The translations under genes and the position numbers were made by a program. Shown piece by piece: positions 11,023 to 22,750 of a stretch of DNA of 64,000 nt. The number at the start of each line of letters is the position of its first letter. The stretch's first letter is position 1. A model generated the notes under the pieces. That model did not search any database and was not told the origin of the DNA. It was given only the letters and a program-made list of their open reading frames with translations. This DNA is from Zizania palustris (Eukaryota > Streptophyta > Magnoliopsida > Poales > Poaceae): positions 86,526,328-86,590,327 of the forward strand of contig JAAALK010000080.1 of NCBI GenBank assembly GCA_019279435.1. Reading direction: 5' to 3'.

Positions 11023-11968
11023 GTTCTTGTGTGTGGCCCATGTGCAACTCTAGGTTGGTGAGTTGCACATTTAGTTCTCATTGAAGCTCTACAAACAAAA
11101 TAGTGCTTTAGATAAACTGCATGAATTAAAGGTCATACTTTTGTACTCACTGACTACTTCATGAGTCTTCTACTAAGCAATGGCAATGGTCGCCCTGGCT
11201 GCCTTGACTTTCTTCTTGAAGTCGACCACCTCAGCTTTAGCCTTCATCAACCTCACAACGGCTTCATCCCGCTTGGCCAAGGCCAATTCGTCCAAAGTGA
11301 CTGAGCGGTCCGCCATCTCGATCATAGTCTCCAACTATGACTCTATTGTCTCCCTATCTATTCGCTAAGAACTCATTACCATAGTTGCAACAAGCAGTAT
11401 TGGAGAGTTAGATAAAGTGATCAAACACTTACCAAAGGATAGGATGTCCAGTTGAGCGCGGAGGACTTTAATATCCTTCTCCTCCCTCTTCCAGGTAGCA
11501 TCCCTCTAAGCTAGCTAATTGGTCAACTATTGCACTCTGACATTCAGTGCCCCTAAATCCATTATCAACGTAATGCATGCAGAACTCATCCTCTCGACCA
11601 GCTGGCTCACAACACGATACAACAAAAGATCAAGTTAGTTCAATAAAGCAAGTTATCCTTGAAGACTAACATTTGTAGGACTTACATTGGTTGCCTAACC
11701 AAACAAGCTGAGAACTTCATAATGCTCCACCACCTCCCATTCGTCCAACCCTATCAGTGGGTCGGACGTGTCATATACATTTGGAGGTAGCTTCCCCCTC
11801 CTACCTCCTCTACAAGATCAGCCTCCGGTTGTATCTCCATCGGGTGGTCGACAGTCAGTAGTATCTCCTCTACCATAGTAGCTTTGCCAGGACTAACCAC
11901 CGGTGCTAAAGAACCAGCATTCGGTGTATCTACGGTTGGCACGGTCATAGTCAGTTGAGTCATGATCG
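11023..11968. repeat. Direct duplication, copy 2 (~0.95 kb)
   Basis: Same orientation repeat of 7332-8288. It begins GTTCTTGTGTGTGG and ends CATGATCG. It lacks the 11-base tandem duplication present in copy 1 at 7335-7356. Its right side continues without break into minus-strand exons of T0's antisense gene. Confidence 0.9.
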
Positions 11969-12795
11969 GCATGGTAGCACTTGGCATTCCCATGGTTGGC
12001 GTCCCTGGTATTTGTGCTTTGACCGCTAGAGTGTCCACATGAGGTCTAGCCGTAGTGACAAATATGACCACGACGTGGGTCATCACTGCCATAGCCGATG
12101 TCGATGGCTTGACCGGTGTTGCTATTGCTGCAGCTAGGGAGTCAGTCGCCACCTTTTTGGCATCATCGGGTACTACGATGCCCGCTACCGCACAATTCCC
12201 AGGAAATGACATAGGAGTGCTATCAAACAACAAAAGTTAAGTTATAATTCATATTGACTACTCGGCTATAATTGATAGCAAACACTCACCATGTTGACTC
12301 CAGAACATGCATCTCTTTACTCGTTAAGTGGAGTCCAATGTTGCTCCAGTCGGCGTAGATTGCAGTGGAGGTAGTGATGGTGATCCTGGTGGCGATGCTA
12401 CACTAGCACCACCACTACTTGGCACGCCCTCGGATGTCTCCATGTTAACACTAGCCTCTCCATGAAAAGACAATGGCACCTAGGGTTTCCACTGAGACAC
12501 CATTGTTGTCTTCAGCTTCTTCACCGTAGGAGGGCACACTTCCTTGCCCTTCCTCTTCGCATCACTCGGACCAGCATGCGGGTCAACATCCTTATGCCTG
12601 ACAGCTGAGCAATAGACCTCTTGGCCCTGCATAATTTTCACAAGTCAGCACCTAGAAGGTGATATTATCAAAAAACAACACAAGCAACATAAAAATCTTA
12701 CCGTTGGTCAAGGGAAGCTGAGCTTGATGGAGAGAGGACCATCGTCATGGCTGAGTCCCAACTGACCGATGAAGAATTCCTACACACGCGCCTTT
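11023..12795 (-). pseudogene. T0 antisense gene, middle exons
   Basis: Minus-strand coding remnants between the coiled coil and the Transposase_28-like exon. 11754-12233 is open and Val/Ala/Pro/Thr-rich, with an acidic patch near its C-terminal end, similar in character to the low-complexity exons of T3. Good minus-strand introns are visible: donor at 12289 (G|GTGAGTG) with acceptor at 12220 (TTTGATAG), and donor at 12701 (ACG|GTAAGAT) with acceptor at 12627 (TTATGCAG). The exon between them contains a basic KRKGKE run like a nuclear signal. The gene continues at 42796 after removal of the copia element. Premature stops are present. Confidence 0.6.
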
Positions 12796-13641
12796 TGAAG
12801 GACAAGAAAATTCTAACTAGACATGAAGTTTCGATTTGGAATTGGATGTTCCGATTATTTTCTGAATTAGAAATCGAGAGCTCAAATCGGAAGTTCCGAC
12901 GATTTATGGTTTGAGAAACCGAGAGCTCAACTCGAAAGTTTCGATTTGGAATCAGAAGTTCCAATTATTTATGATTTAGAGACAGAGAGTTCAAACAAGA
13001 ATTTTTGATTTGGAATTAAAAGTTCCGATGTTCTTGGACTATCAGAAGTTCCCATAATTTCTAGAATTAGAAACAAGAGTCTAGATCTGAAGTTCCGATC
13101 TAAGATCGAATGTTCTGAGGTGGGAAAATAGATTGGATCTATTGGGCCTTTTATCTGGATTTGGGCCCGAAGTCCATGCCCTTTATAAAGAGAGGAGGAG
13201 ATCTTTGAGACCAGATTTTTAGAGGCTAACTACCGATTTGATCTGAATTAGAACCCTACACATTGTTCCTCTCCTCTCCCTTCTTGATCTCAATAGTTTA
13301 GATCGGGATTTCACCCCTATTCTTGCGATTGGTAGCAGCATGCTGGTGTGAGATCAATCTCATCCCCTATGCATGTGGACTCCGTAGAGGCGCTACTCCA
13401 ATAGTGGTGCTCGTGGGCTTCTTCATGTGGACATTGTCGGTCTTCACTGATTGGATCTCTAGGGAACGAACGGAGCAAGACAAAGATAAGTGAGGACGCG
13501 CTTCCCCAACATCTTCTTCCATTGGACTAGTGCATCACATGTTATAATATAACGATTCATGATCCCTCACGCGCATGGTTCTAGGGTTTGGGGGCAAAAT
13601 TTTGAATTTGATGACTAGCGTAGCTTGCCCATGTCCCAATA
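12796..13641 (+). repeat. C1 5' LTR
   Basis: Starts TGAAGGA and ends CCCATGTCCCAATA (one change from the expected CAACA seen in the 3' copy). The first ~300 bases contain a degenerate short repeat around GAAGTTCCGATTTGGAAT. It is 846 bp against 926 bp for the 3' copy; most of the difference lies in that repeat zone. Overall divergence is high, so the insertion is old. Confidence 0.88.
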
Positions 13642-13642
13642 G

Positions 13643-13654
13643 TGGTATTAGAGC
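13643..13654 (+). other. C1 primer binding site (initiator tRNA-Met)
   Basis: TGGTATTAGAGC, one C-to-T change from TGGTATCAGAGC, the complement of the 3' end of initiator tRNA-Met. It begins two bases inside the 5' LTR. Confidence 0.85.
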
Positions 13655-14099
13655 CTATGTGCATAGTGTTCGATCTAGATCGATCACATATGGAGTTCCG
13701 TGGTGGAAAATAGATTAGATTTGTTTTTCTATCCGTCGAATTTCATAAGTTCTGATACTGGATTGAATGTTTCTATCCCGATTTAATTTGAGACAGAGTA
13801 GGTAGATCGGAAGTTTTGATCCACCCAAAACAAGAAATTACGATGGTGTTGAGCTAGAATTTTCAGATCCAGATATCAGTCACTGTTGATTCTTCGTCTA
13901 ACTTGGTTTTGCAGAGAATGATGTGACTATTATATCCTTTCTGAGTATGTATGAGATGCATTGCATGTAATTAATATGGCATGCGTGTCATGATTATTTA
14001 CAGCCCAAGGTTGTTCAATGGTTGTACGACCTACGTGTCGACATGTGATACTTCTACTCATGTTACTAGTATATGTGCCATTATTTGTAATAGGCGAGT
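13655..14099. other. C1 5' untranslated region
   Basis: About 445 bases between the primer site and the insertion of T1. It repeats the GAAGTT/CCGAT vocabulary of the LTR and holds no gene. Confidence 0.5.
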
Positions 14100-15479
14100 T
14101 GTTGATATCAAAAATGGCATTAATGGTCGAAATTGTCAAAATATCAATTTTGGTAATTTTGGGCCGAAAATATGCAATTCCCGGTACAGGCCGAAGCCCT
14201 AAAGTGCCAAAGGCCCATCAGCATGGGGCCTCGGTGTCCTTGCAGCAGCCTGCTTCGTAGGCTGGCTTCGGCCCAAAGAGCCCTTCGGTGGCCCGCTCTA
14301 CAAATAGGCTTCAGCCCGATGGGTTGGCTACGGCAAGGCCTACAAAGGCCCACTCCGGCAAGTAGAGTCTGAATCAAAGTAGTCCAGCTCATCTGTTTTT
14401 TGATCTCTTATCCAATCTTAATTGTATTAGTCGAACCCTTATCAGATAAGAATTAGAGATAAGAAGAGTAGCCCCTATAAATATAGGGGTGAGACCGATT
14501 CAACCCCATTGACTTAGATCAACACATCAAACCCTAGTTTTAATCGTACTTTTACTTTCATCTACTTTCCGTATTAGTTCAGTACACCTTCATGGGTTTA
14601 TGCTGGAAGCCCTCCATCGGCCACGCCGTAATTGTGGTAAGCCTTGTTGATTCTCTTGTGAATCCTCCATTAATCTATGTAACAGATTGCTATCACCTTG
14701 TTGGCTCGCTTGTGAACCATCTGTTAATCTACGTAACAGATTGCTACCCTTCGTTTTATCTGTTTTCTACGGCTACACTCGGTAATTCGGTCTCCAGGCC
14801 GAATTGGCACTTGATCTTCGTGTTGTTGTAGGATTCGTGTTTGGAGCCCCCTCGCTAAGTATTTCCAAAGCTAGGAGTCTGGTTTTGGAGGCTTCCTAAG
14901 CATACTTCGGCAGGTCTTCGCTTCGTCCTGTCCGTGCCGGATCCGTCACGCCGTTGTCATTTCGGTCAGATTCCGCGTGCCGGAGCCACATCGCACCAGA
15001 GTCACTTTGTGCCGGAGAAACGCCGGAGCCGCTCCACATCGGATTTAGTCACACCAGAATGCTCCGCATCGGACTTCGTTGCGCTATAAACTTTGCACCG
15101 AAACTTGTCGTTCGGAGGCTATTTCGTGTCGTGATCTGTTCGGAGACTATCTTTGGTTTGGTCGATCTGAACGCTGAAGGTTACCTTCGGTGCATGCTTC
15201 GCATCAGTCGTCAAAGGCCCCTTCGGTGACCCTCGGCATGGTATACTTCGAACCAATCTGGCTTTGTTCGGCCGATTGGGTTATTTTATCTATATATTTA
15301 GGCTAATTGGATTATTTTTGTGCAATCTGATTACCTGGCGACTCCAACCCCTTTCTATTGTTAAGGGTAGTCGGAACGTGACGTTAGTGTTGTGTTACGC
15401 TTAGGCTTATCCCTAAGTATCCGCACGCTTTTGGATCGTCGAACAGGCCCAAGTGTAGGGGCACATTTTTGTGTCAACA
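14100..15479 (+). repeat. T1 5' LTR
   Basis: 1,380 bp, beginning TGTTGATA and ending GTGTCAACA, with TGTTGA/TCAACA terminal inverted repeats. A TATA box (TATAAATA) is at 14476-14483. The body holds CTTCGG-rich stretches and two near copies of TGTAACAGATTGCTA (about 14680-14745). Open frames within it have matching counterparts in the 3' LTR and are not genes. Confidence 0.93.
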
Positions 15480-15486
15480 CACTATT

Positions 15487-15496
15487 TGGCGACTCC
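15487..15496 (+). other. T1 primer binding site candidate
   Basis: TGGCGACTCC starts seven bases after the LTR end and resembles primer sites of many plant Tat/Athila elements. I cannot name the tRNA with confidence. Confidence 0.5.
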
Positions 15497-15514
15497 GGGA
15501 CACACTACGCCAAC

Positions 15515-16201
15515 ATGACAAGTACATCTACATCGGCTACAAGTACCTCTACAACGACTACTACGTCTACAACGTCGATGGATCCCATGGGGGGCGCAGA
15601 GATCGACAACCGCAACATTATGATACCCACCCTTGCAGAAATCCCCGAGGAAGGTCGGGCGGAGATCGAGGCAAAGATGAAAGAGCTCCAAGATCTCATG
15701 CTTGGGAGTTACGTCAAGACACGCGCGGGCTTCATCAAGCATGACGTCAACATCCCCGACCTCGCTCGGACTCAGGTAACACCAGTGTCGCCTCCTTTAT
15801 CTTCCTTAGAGATTGAGCAAAAGATAGTCGCATCTGTAGATCAAGCCATTAGCGCTTCGCTAGCCAACCATCTAGATTCGGCAGTTAGCTCTCAAGTGGA
15901 GGCAATGTTTAGAAGGTTTAGCTTTACCGAGGTCGTTCCTCCAACTCCAATCGCTAGCATACCCCCAGTAAATCACATTTGTGTCTCCGGCAAAGCTATT
16001 GTGTCTCCGACCTCGACGTCTCCGACCGAGACCAGTCACTACACTTACGGCCAGGCTAACACTATTTATTATGCGCCGCCTCCACCTACGCCTGCGCTAG
16101 ATTTTCCTGCACTCCACGCGCCGCACGCTCCTACGCACCCGCATAGACCCGAGCATGTCATGTACCCTGAGCCAACACAAGAGGAGGAGCCCCACGGCTG
16201 A
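15515..16201 (+). pseudogene. T1 gag, N-terminal part
   Basis: Structural protein start. The ATG at 15515 lies 36 bases inside the LTR and opens a 228-codon frame: a Ser/Thr run (residues 1-21), a helical Glu/Lys segment, then a Pro-rich tail (YYAPPPPTPALDFPALHAPHAP). The frame ends at TGA 16199-16201, after which gag homology continues in other frames, so this is a truncated gag. The start choice rests on position directly after the primer site and the start of the Ser/Thr-rich region. Products would form the particle in the cytoplasm. Confidence 0.75.
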
Positions 16202-17275
16202 CACGCCGATATACCACCACGTGTCATGCTCCCGAAAGAGAGACGTGCACTAGTAGGAGGCAAGGACGACATTGAGGAGAGGATCTGTGCGCTGTTTAGA
16301 TAATGTACTGGCTTCACGCCTTGGGATTGAGCTAGGATTTAGCGAAAGTCGTACCCCGATCACATTGATACCATACCCTACCCTCGTGGCTATAGAGTCC
16401 TTGAATTCACCAAATTTGATGGTGAGGGTAACAAGACCACACTAGATCATGTCAGCCAATTCTTAGCACAGTGTGGAGAAGCTAGTGGGTCGGACGCATT
16501 AAAACTTAGACTATTTTCTCTTTTGCTACCCTGCACCGCTTTCACTTGGTTTTCGGCGCTGCCGCCGAACTCCGTCCAAACATGGGTCTAGTTAGAATAG
16601 AAATTCCATGACTATTTTTATACATGCGAGATAGAACTTAGGCTTTCACACTTGACAACGGTCAAGCAGAAATCCAGTGAGAGTGTCTCTGAGTACGTCA
16701 AGCGCTTTAGAGACACCAGGAACCGATGTTTTAGTCTCAATATTTCAGAAAGGATTTGGAGGATGTAGCTTTTAACGGATTGCATTCTGAAATTAAAGAG
16801 AGGCTAGACAACCAAATCTTTTTAGAGGTCAACCAAGTCCTGCAACAGGCTTTGGTCTAGGAAGGACAAGCCAAGGATAAAAAATTCATTAAAACATTTA
16901 ACAAACCTAGAGCTGAAGTTCACATCATGGACCACTCCGACGGGGAAGAGTCAAAGGAAGATGATGATTATGTCGATATGTATGCAGCCGAATTGGCTTG
17001 GAACACTAAGACCAAACCTGTCACATGTTCCGAGCTATGGCTGTCTCCTACTAAGAGTCGGCCCAATGAAGTTAAGTACCCCTTTGATGTGACTAAATGC
17101 AATAAAATATTTGATTTTCTCTTGAAGAGCCAGCTTCTCAGGCTGCCTAAGGGCAAAATCATCCCGACCGCCGAGGAACTAAAGAAACACCCCTACTGTA
17201 AGTGGCATGACTCGCATTCTCATTATACTAATGACTGCAATGTTTTCCATAGAAGAAGGACGGTTTAAAATAGAT
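16202..17275 (+). pseudogene. T1 gag, capsid and zinc-finger-like part
   Basis: Degenerate continuation of gag. The Retrotrans_gag-like helices are readable at about 16380-16730 (FDGEGNKTTLDHVSQFLAQC, then SVSEYVKRFRDTRNRC) with several stops. The open piece 16927-17268 contains a CKWHDSHSHYTNDC motif (about 17199-17240), a C-H-H-C pattern typical of the region after capsid in Tat gag. Confidence 0.78.
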
Positions 17276-17922
17276 TCTAGTCTGAAGATGAAGTTGGACA
17301 AAGACACCTTTCCTGTGAACACCGTCGACCTCAATGAGAAGAAAGTGTTGATTCGGCCAGAATAGGCTGAGTCATCTAAGGGGAAAGTAGTCGTTCTTGG
17401 AGAACCCCGCACACACACACTCGTACCAAAGAACCCTAAAGTAGGAGTGTGGAAAAAGAACATCGACACGTCTTCTTCGGCTAGGGCTCTCAAGAGGCCA
17501 AAGGTAACATACTATATGCTATTGAATAAACACCAAAAGAAGGCCGAGAAAATAGGCACCCGACAAAAAATGCCAAGACACCCGAAGGGGCCAAGATAGC
17601 AGAACGCTTCGAAGGGTGAGTTTGGAACCCAACAGTCAAACCCCTCGAAGAATGAGTTCGAACCCCAATGGCCGAACCCTTCAAAGGGTGAGTTTGGACC
17701 CCAACGGCCGAACCCACCTCCGCTCTGGGCGAACCCCCCGGTGGCAATGGGTTCGGCTCTCAGTGGGCGAAGCCGCTAGAACCTCCGATGCATCCGCCAT
17801 ACTACTAGGCGGGGTCCCCGTGGGCTCCGAACTACACTTCACCGCCAGAGTACCCTTCGTAGTATAATGTTACCCCCTTTTTTCCTTTGGAGTACTATGA
17901 TTGGTAGGGGCAAGTTGATACG
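17276..17922 (+). pseudogene. T1 gag-protease linker, decayed
   Basis: No long frame. Segment 17600-17760 contains about four degenerate copies of a short unit around GGGTGAGTTTGGACCCCAACG, coding in one frame for Asn/Pro/Gly-rich repeats. This fits the Pro-rich linker common between gag and protease in plant gypsy elements. Confidence 0.45.
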
Positions 17923-19151
17923 GTGAAGGGGAATGTTTTTAACAAGCTATCCATGGTGCCTCCGAGCTGGCTCCCGCAGGATGAAGAAAAAGAAGATGGT
18001 CATGAAGGGGTGATGGAGAGGAAGTCTGAAGCCTTCACCCTCAAAGTAGTGTCTCAGGAAGACCCAATCCCGAGGGCCCCCTCAAACAAGCACGTCAGAG
18101 GTAAGTCTCTCGGTCCAGCCGAAGCCATCCCTGGGGCCCAATCCGACCGGCCTAGCGAGGCCGATCCGACCGACAGGGTACATAAGAGAATTCTTGCCAA
18201 GCGCAAAGATTACGAGGTCGACCTAGGTAATTCCCATTCAGCCAAAAATCACAAGAACAAGTCGGTGGCGCCTGGAACCAAGCCACAACCATCTTGGGTG
18301 CCTCCAGGTATGTCTAAATCGCAGAAGAGGTGCCTACAACATCTACGCTCACAGGAGATGCGTGAGAATAAGGCTGAGGATGAGCGAGACACCATATTCA
18401 ATGAAATCCGCCTTCGGCCAGTCGTTAAGAAAGTATCGAAGCCCAAGCTGGCTGGGGCGATCAACCCAGATCCCATTCCGAGCGATGATGATGATGACAT
18501 GCTCGATAACTACACGCCCATCTCCGAGGGGCCCACACCTCAGGCAATGGACATAAATGTCATCATACTTCCCGTCGAGTTCGCACTACCACGAAACGAT
18601 GTCGAGGTCGCTTACTTGAGCCTTGGCCAACGAGATGTTGTTTTCAAGAAGCCCGAGGATACAGCTCATCACTTGAAGCCTCTCGACATCAAGGAGCACA
18701 TTGATGGAAAGCTGATCTCCAGGATGCTTATTGATGGTGGCGCCACTGTCAACTTCATGCCATACTCTCTCCTGAAGAAGCTCAGCAAGGGCGAAGAAGA
18801 TTTAAAGAAGACCAACCTAATGCTCAACGGTTTCAATGGCGAGAGCTCCAAAGCAAAGGGCGTACTCTCTCTAGATTGATAGTGGGCAACAAGACGTTGC
18901 CAACGACGTTCTTCATCGTCAATGTGCACCAGTGCCTAATGTAGTGGGACAGCGATGATGTGGAGGTTGTACTAGCTGATACTTTGGCCCAAGTAGTGTT
19001 GGCCGATGTATCTATCGACGCCATCCATGATAAGGTAGAGTGTCTATCAGGTAGAGATCTCTCGGATTACGACTTCGTTAACGTGTCCGGGGAATGCTTT
19101 GTACCCGTGTCTGTGAAGACGGCTGGTGTAGCGCGGCTATTTCTAAACTAG
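17923..19151 (+). pseudogene. T1 aspartic protease region
   Basis: An open frame 17923-18879 ends with the retropepsin motif LIDGGATVNFMP; the catalytic Asp-Gly-Gly codons are at 18733-18741. The 270 residues before it are charged linker (Lys/Glu/Pro-rich). After a stop at 18879 homology continues in another frame (18960-19151). The protease would cleave the polyprotein in the particle. Frame breaks on both sides make it non-functional. Confidence 0.8.
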
Positions 19152-19159
19152 TAGTCATG

Positions 19160-20205
19160 TCTAGTAAGAGTAATCTTTATTGGCTGAAGCCCCGTGTGGA
19201 GCAATATCGTTCTTCCAAAGACGGTATTGCTGAAGCCATTGAAGATTTTGGCAAAGTATAAAAGTTAGGTCAAGGTTTTGCGCCGGCCGATCCTCTAGAA
19301 GAGGTCGATATAAGCAATGGTAGCATTCCAAGGCCGACTTTTGTAAACAAAAATCTAGAAGCTAGTGAAAAGGCCGAAATAATAAAGTTGTTTCGGTTGT
19401 ATGTTGATTGTTTCGCATGGGAGTATAGTGAGATGCCCGGACTAAGCCGTGAGCTTGTGGAGCATCGGCTGCCTATCAAACCCGGGTTTAGGCCTTATAA
19501 ACAACCCCCTCGTCACTTTAATTCGGCCGTGTATGAAGGAGTTAAAGTGGAGATAGAATGATTACTCAAGGCTGAATTTATTAGACCATGCAGGTATGCT
19601 GAATGGGTTGCTAACATTGTGCCTGTAGAGAAGAAAGGTAGCAGCAAAATACGAGTGTGTATTGATTCCAGGGATCCATAACAAGGCCACTCCGAAGGAC
19701 GAGTATCCCATGCCGATAGCCAACATATTGATCAACGATGCTTCAAGACACAAGGTACTAAGTTTTCTTGATGGCAACGCTGGTTATAATCAAATCTTTA
19801 TGGCCGAAGAGGATGTCTACAAGACAGCCTTTCGATGCTCTAGTTTTGTCGGCTTGTTTGAATGGGTCATTATGACTTTTGGTTTAAAGAATGCTGGCGC
19901 TACATATCAACGTGCTATGAACTTGATCTTTTATGACTTGCTAGGGGTTATGCTAGAGGTCTATATAGATGATGTTGCAGTCAAATCGGATGGTATGGGG
20001 AACGATCTAGCCGATTTGAGAGTTAATTTTGATAGGATGCGCTAGTATGGCTTAAAGATGAACCCACTCAAGTGTGCTTTTAGCATGTCGGCGGGCAAGT
20101 TCTTAGGATTTATTATTCATGAAAGAGGTATTGAGATTGATCCTAAGAGGCTTGAGAAGATTGAGAACTTTTAAGCGCCTACGTGCAAGAGAGATGTGCA
20201 AAAGT
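19160..20205 (+). pseudogene. T1 reverse transcriptase
   Basis: Fingers and palm are readable over 19500-20040: KPGFRPYKQPP-like start, then NKATPKDEYPMPIANILIN, LSFLDGNAGYNQIFM, FGLKNAGATYQRAMN, and the catalytic YIDD box at 19962-19973. A base change or shift near 19670 and a stop at 20043-20045 break the frame. The thumb continues (LKMNPLKCAFSMSAGKFLGF) in the neighbouring frame. Confidence 0.88.
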
Positions 20206-20912
20206 TGCCAGGCAAGATGAATTATTTGCGTCGCTTTATATCTATCTTGTGTGGCGAAATCGATGCTTTTATCCCCATACTCCGGCTAAAGAACGAGGCC
20301 GAGTTCATTTGGGGGAAAATCAGTAACGCGCCTTTGAGAAGATAAAGAGTGCTTGTCATCACCGCTTGTGATAAGAGCACCAAAAGACGGGATTCCATTT
20401 CGGCGATATGTTGCTGCATAAGATAGTGTGATAGGAGCCGTGATAAATCAAGAGGTGGAGGGAAAACAATACATCATCACATTCTTGAGCCGCCGCTTGT
20501 TGGACGCTGAAACAAGGTACGTGTTTCTGGAGCATTTGTGTTTGTCACTTTATTATGCATCTACCAAATTACACCACTATCTTCTCCCTAGCACATGTAT
20601 CGTTGCTTGTCAAACTGACATCATAAAATACATGTTACAGAAACCGATTCTAAGTGGTAGAATCAGAAAGTGGGCTTATGCTTTGTTTGAATATGATTTG
20701 GCTTATGAACCTTTGAGAGCTATGAAAGGCCAAATCGTCGCTAACTTTACAATTGATCACCTCATAGATGTCAATTAGGGAAGCGATGTTGCTCTAATTG
20801 AGAAAGTGCCATGGGAACTTTATTTTGATGGTTCAGCTTGCAAAAGTTGCCAAGGTATTGGGGTGTTACTCATATCACCTAATGGTATGAGCTTTGAGAC
20901 CTTGGCCCATTT
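20206..20912 (+). pseudogene. T1 RNase H and truncated aRNH
   Basis: 20428-20778 encodes the RNase H region after RT (IGAVINQEVEGKQYIITFLSRRLLD, then LSGRIRKWAYALFEYDL). From 20806 the archaeal-type RNase H begins (WELYFDGSACKSCQGIGVLL) but is cut at 20912 by T2; its remaining ~100 residues are not found beyond T2. An upstream frameshift at about 20330-20420 is also present. Confidence 0.85.
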
Positions 20913-21719
20913 AGTTATTTCCAAGCATCACAGTTCAAGCCTCCGGACCCCTTTCGGAGCCCTTCAGATCGAAGCCTTTGGACTCCTTCTGAAGCCTTCC
21001 AGATCGAAGCCCCCAGGCCCCCTTTGAAGTCTGCAAGAAACCAAGTCTTCAGGCTATCTTCGGAGTTATCCTCCAGGCTCCTTTCGGAGCTCCCTAGAGC
21101 TAGTCTCCGGACCCTCTTCAGCCGATTCGAAGCTATCTCCGAGAACCCAGTTCGGAGTTCAGTTCGGAGTGTGCTTCGAAACTCACTCTCGGAGTATCCT
21201 TCGAAGCCTTCCTTACAGCCTTCGCCCGAATAGCTTTGGCCGCTACTCCGAACCCAGAAAATATTTGTACTTTGCTACAGTGTAGAAGTCATACCAGGGG
21301 CCCTCCTGCCCCTAGTATGTCGTTTAGCTGGTCAAGAAGTGACGTTTATCTAACACGTATGTAAGGTTGTAAATCACTTTTTATAGTAGACTAGCCTTTT
21401 TCCCTTTTTGCCCCTATAAAGCCTATGACTTATAGAGGGCATTTATGTCTTTTCCATAGGCCTGCGTGCCTATAAAAGCAGGGCCAAGCCCTTGTAATAG
21501 TTCAGCTGCTCGAGGGCCATGAGATCCTTTGGATCCACTAGATTCCACCGAGGCATACTATGCCATATCCACCACAAACTGGATGTAGGGCTATTATCCC
21601 TTTGGGAGGTCCGAACCAGTATAAATCTTTTCTCCATCTGAGAGAACCCTTCGAGGTTCATTTTACACACCATACACACATACAAAACCTGTGTTGTAGC
21701 TAACACAATTGATACAACA
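20913..21719 (+). repeat. T2 5' LTR, 5'-truncated
   Basis: Matches 26900-27706 over its whole length without net indels. It lacks the first 105 bases of the LTR including the TGTTGG end. TATAAAAG at 21471-21478 is the likely LTR promoter box. About 17 differences in 807 positions (2.1 percent) by eye. Confidence 0.93.
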
Positions 21720-21721
21720 GT

Positions 21722-21739
21722 TGACATCGTCCTTGGGGA
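21722..21739 (+). other. T2 primer binding site relic
   Basis: TGACATCGTCCTTGGGGA differs at four positions from the T3 site TGGCGCCGTCCGTGGGGA; three of the four changes are G-to-A or C-to-T at CpG-type positions, as expected from decay of methylated DNA. Confidence 0.75.
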
Positions 21740-22039
21740 CCTTAGTCCTAAAAGCTAACTTCTCTGCCACTGTGTGCAATTCGAAGTGCGCTTGAGGGGG
21801 GAGCTTCAAAGCTTTCTTGCTTCGCGCACCCTCCGGCAAGGGGCTTCGTGTGCAGCTCGAAGGCCTTCTTCTCCTTCCTCCATCATTCACGCTTCGGAGC
21901 TCACCCTCTAGTAAGGGGCTCCGCTTCACGTGTCGAAGGGCGTCAAAGCCCTAGGGGCTACGAGGCAAGTTTTCACCCGCTTTACGAGGTATGTACAGTC
22001 CGAAGCACCACTTTGGTGTACGAATTTGCAATTACTTTA
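21740..22039. other. T2 leader and deletion scar
   Basis: It starts like the T3 leader (CTTAGTCC then AACTTC) but reaches, within about 300 bases, TTTGCAATTACTTTAATAAA, which resembles the sequence just after integrase in T3 (GTAATCACCTCTAAATTAATAAA). The internal deletion of gag-pol therefore probably joins these two zones. No gene. Confidence 0.5.
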
Positions 22040-22750
22040 ATAAAAATTTGAAGCCCTACTTCGCCTTAAAATTCGAAGCCTTGCTTCGACTTTAAAGCAA
22101 AACTTTGCTCAATATTTTTAAAACCAAAGCCTCGCTTCGCGTTTTAAAACCGAAGCTATGCTTCGCGTTTTGAAATCGAAGCTTTGTTTCCTTTTAAAAA
22201 TTCGAAGCCTTGCTTCACCTTATCAAAAACCCAAAACCTTGCTTTGTCTTATTTAAAATTCGAAGCCTTGCTTCGCTTTGCAAAATCCAGAGCACCCCTC
22301 CGAAGGCTACACAGCGCCTCCGGGCCCGTAACAGTGGGCTTTGAGACTTCCGAGCGATGGCTCGACAAGTCCGAGATTCCAGGCTCCGGCCTGATGCATC
22401 CCCTGGTCGAAGGTGGCCCAGGGTCATAGGTGACCCAGAGTCGAAGGTGGCTCAACCTATCACAGGTTCGGTGAATCCACACCAAACATCCTTTTCATTC
22501 ACTACAGGATCAAGCTCAAGAAGCCTTGCTTCGCTATTTGAACACTCACCGAGACCTCGCTTCACGTGACGTGATCTAATCTAAAAATTACCTCGAAGTC
22601 ATGCTTCGCATAAAATCTAAGTGCGTTTCGGAGCCTCGCTCACGCACAACATCCAAACCCAAGCATGCTGAAGCATGCTTCACTTAATTTGGCTGCGCTG
22701 AAGCCTTGCTTCGCTCCAAATTAATGCATTCGAAGCCCAAAAGAGGCCTT
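22040..22750. repeat. T2 palindromic short tandem repeat
   Basis: Over 22040-22290 a ~32 bp unit (AAATTCGAAGCCTTGCTTCG plus A/T-rich spacer) repeats about eight times with variation. Related GAAGC...GCTTCG copies continue more loosely to about 22740. The unit is an imperfect hairpin (CGAAGC...GCTTCG). It occupies the place held by tandem repeats in T3 (50095-50510) and T0 (5285-5720). Between 22750 and 23033 I see nothing further. Confidence 0.75.

Noticed and set aside
12698..12964. 88-codon minus-strand frame
   Set aside because: It spans the junction of the C1 LTR and the T0 exon; only the part below 12796 is T0 coding.
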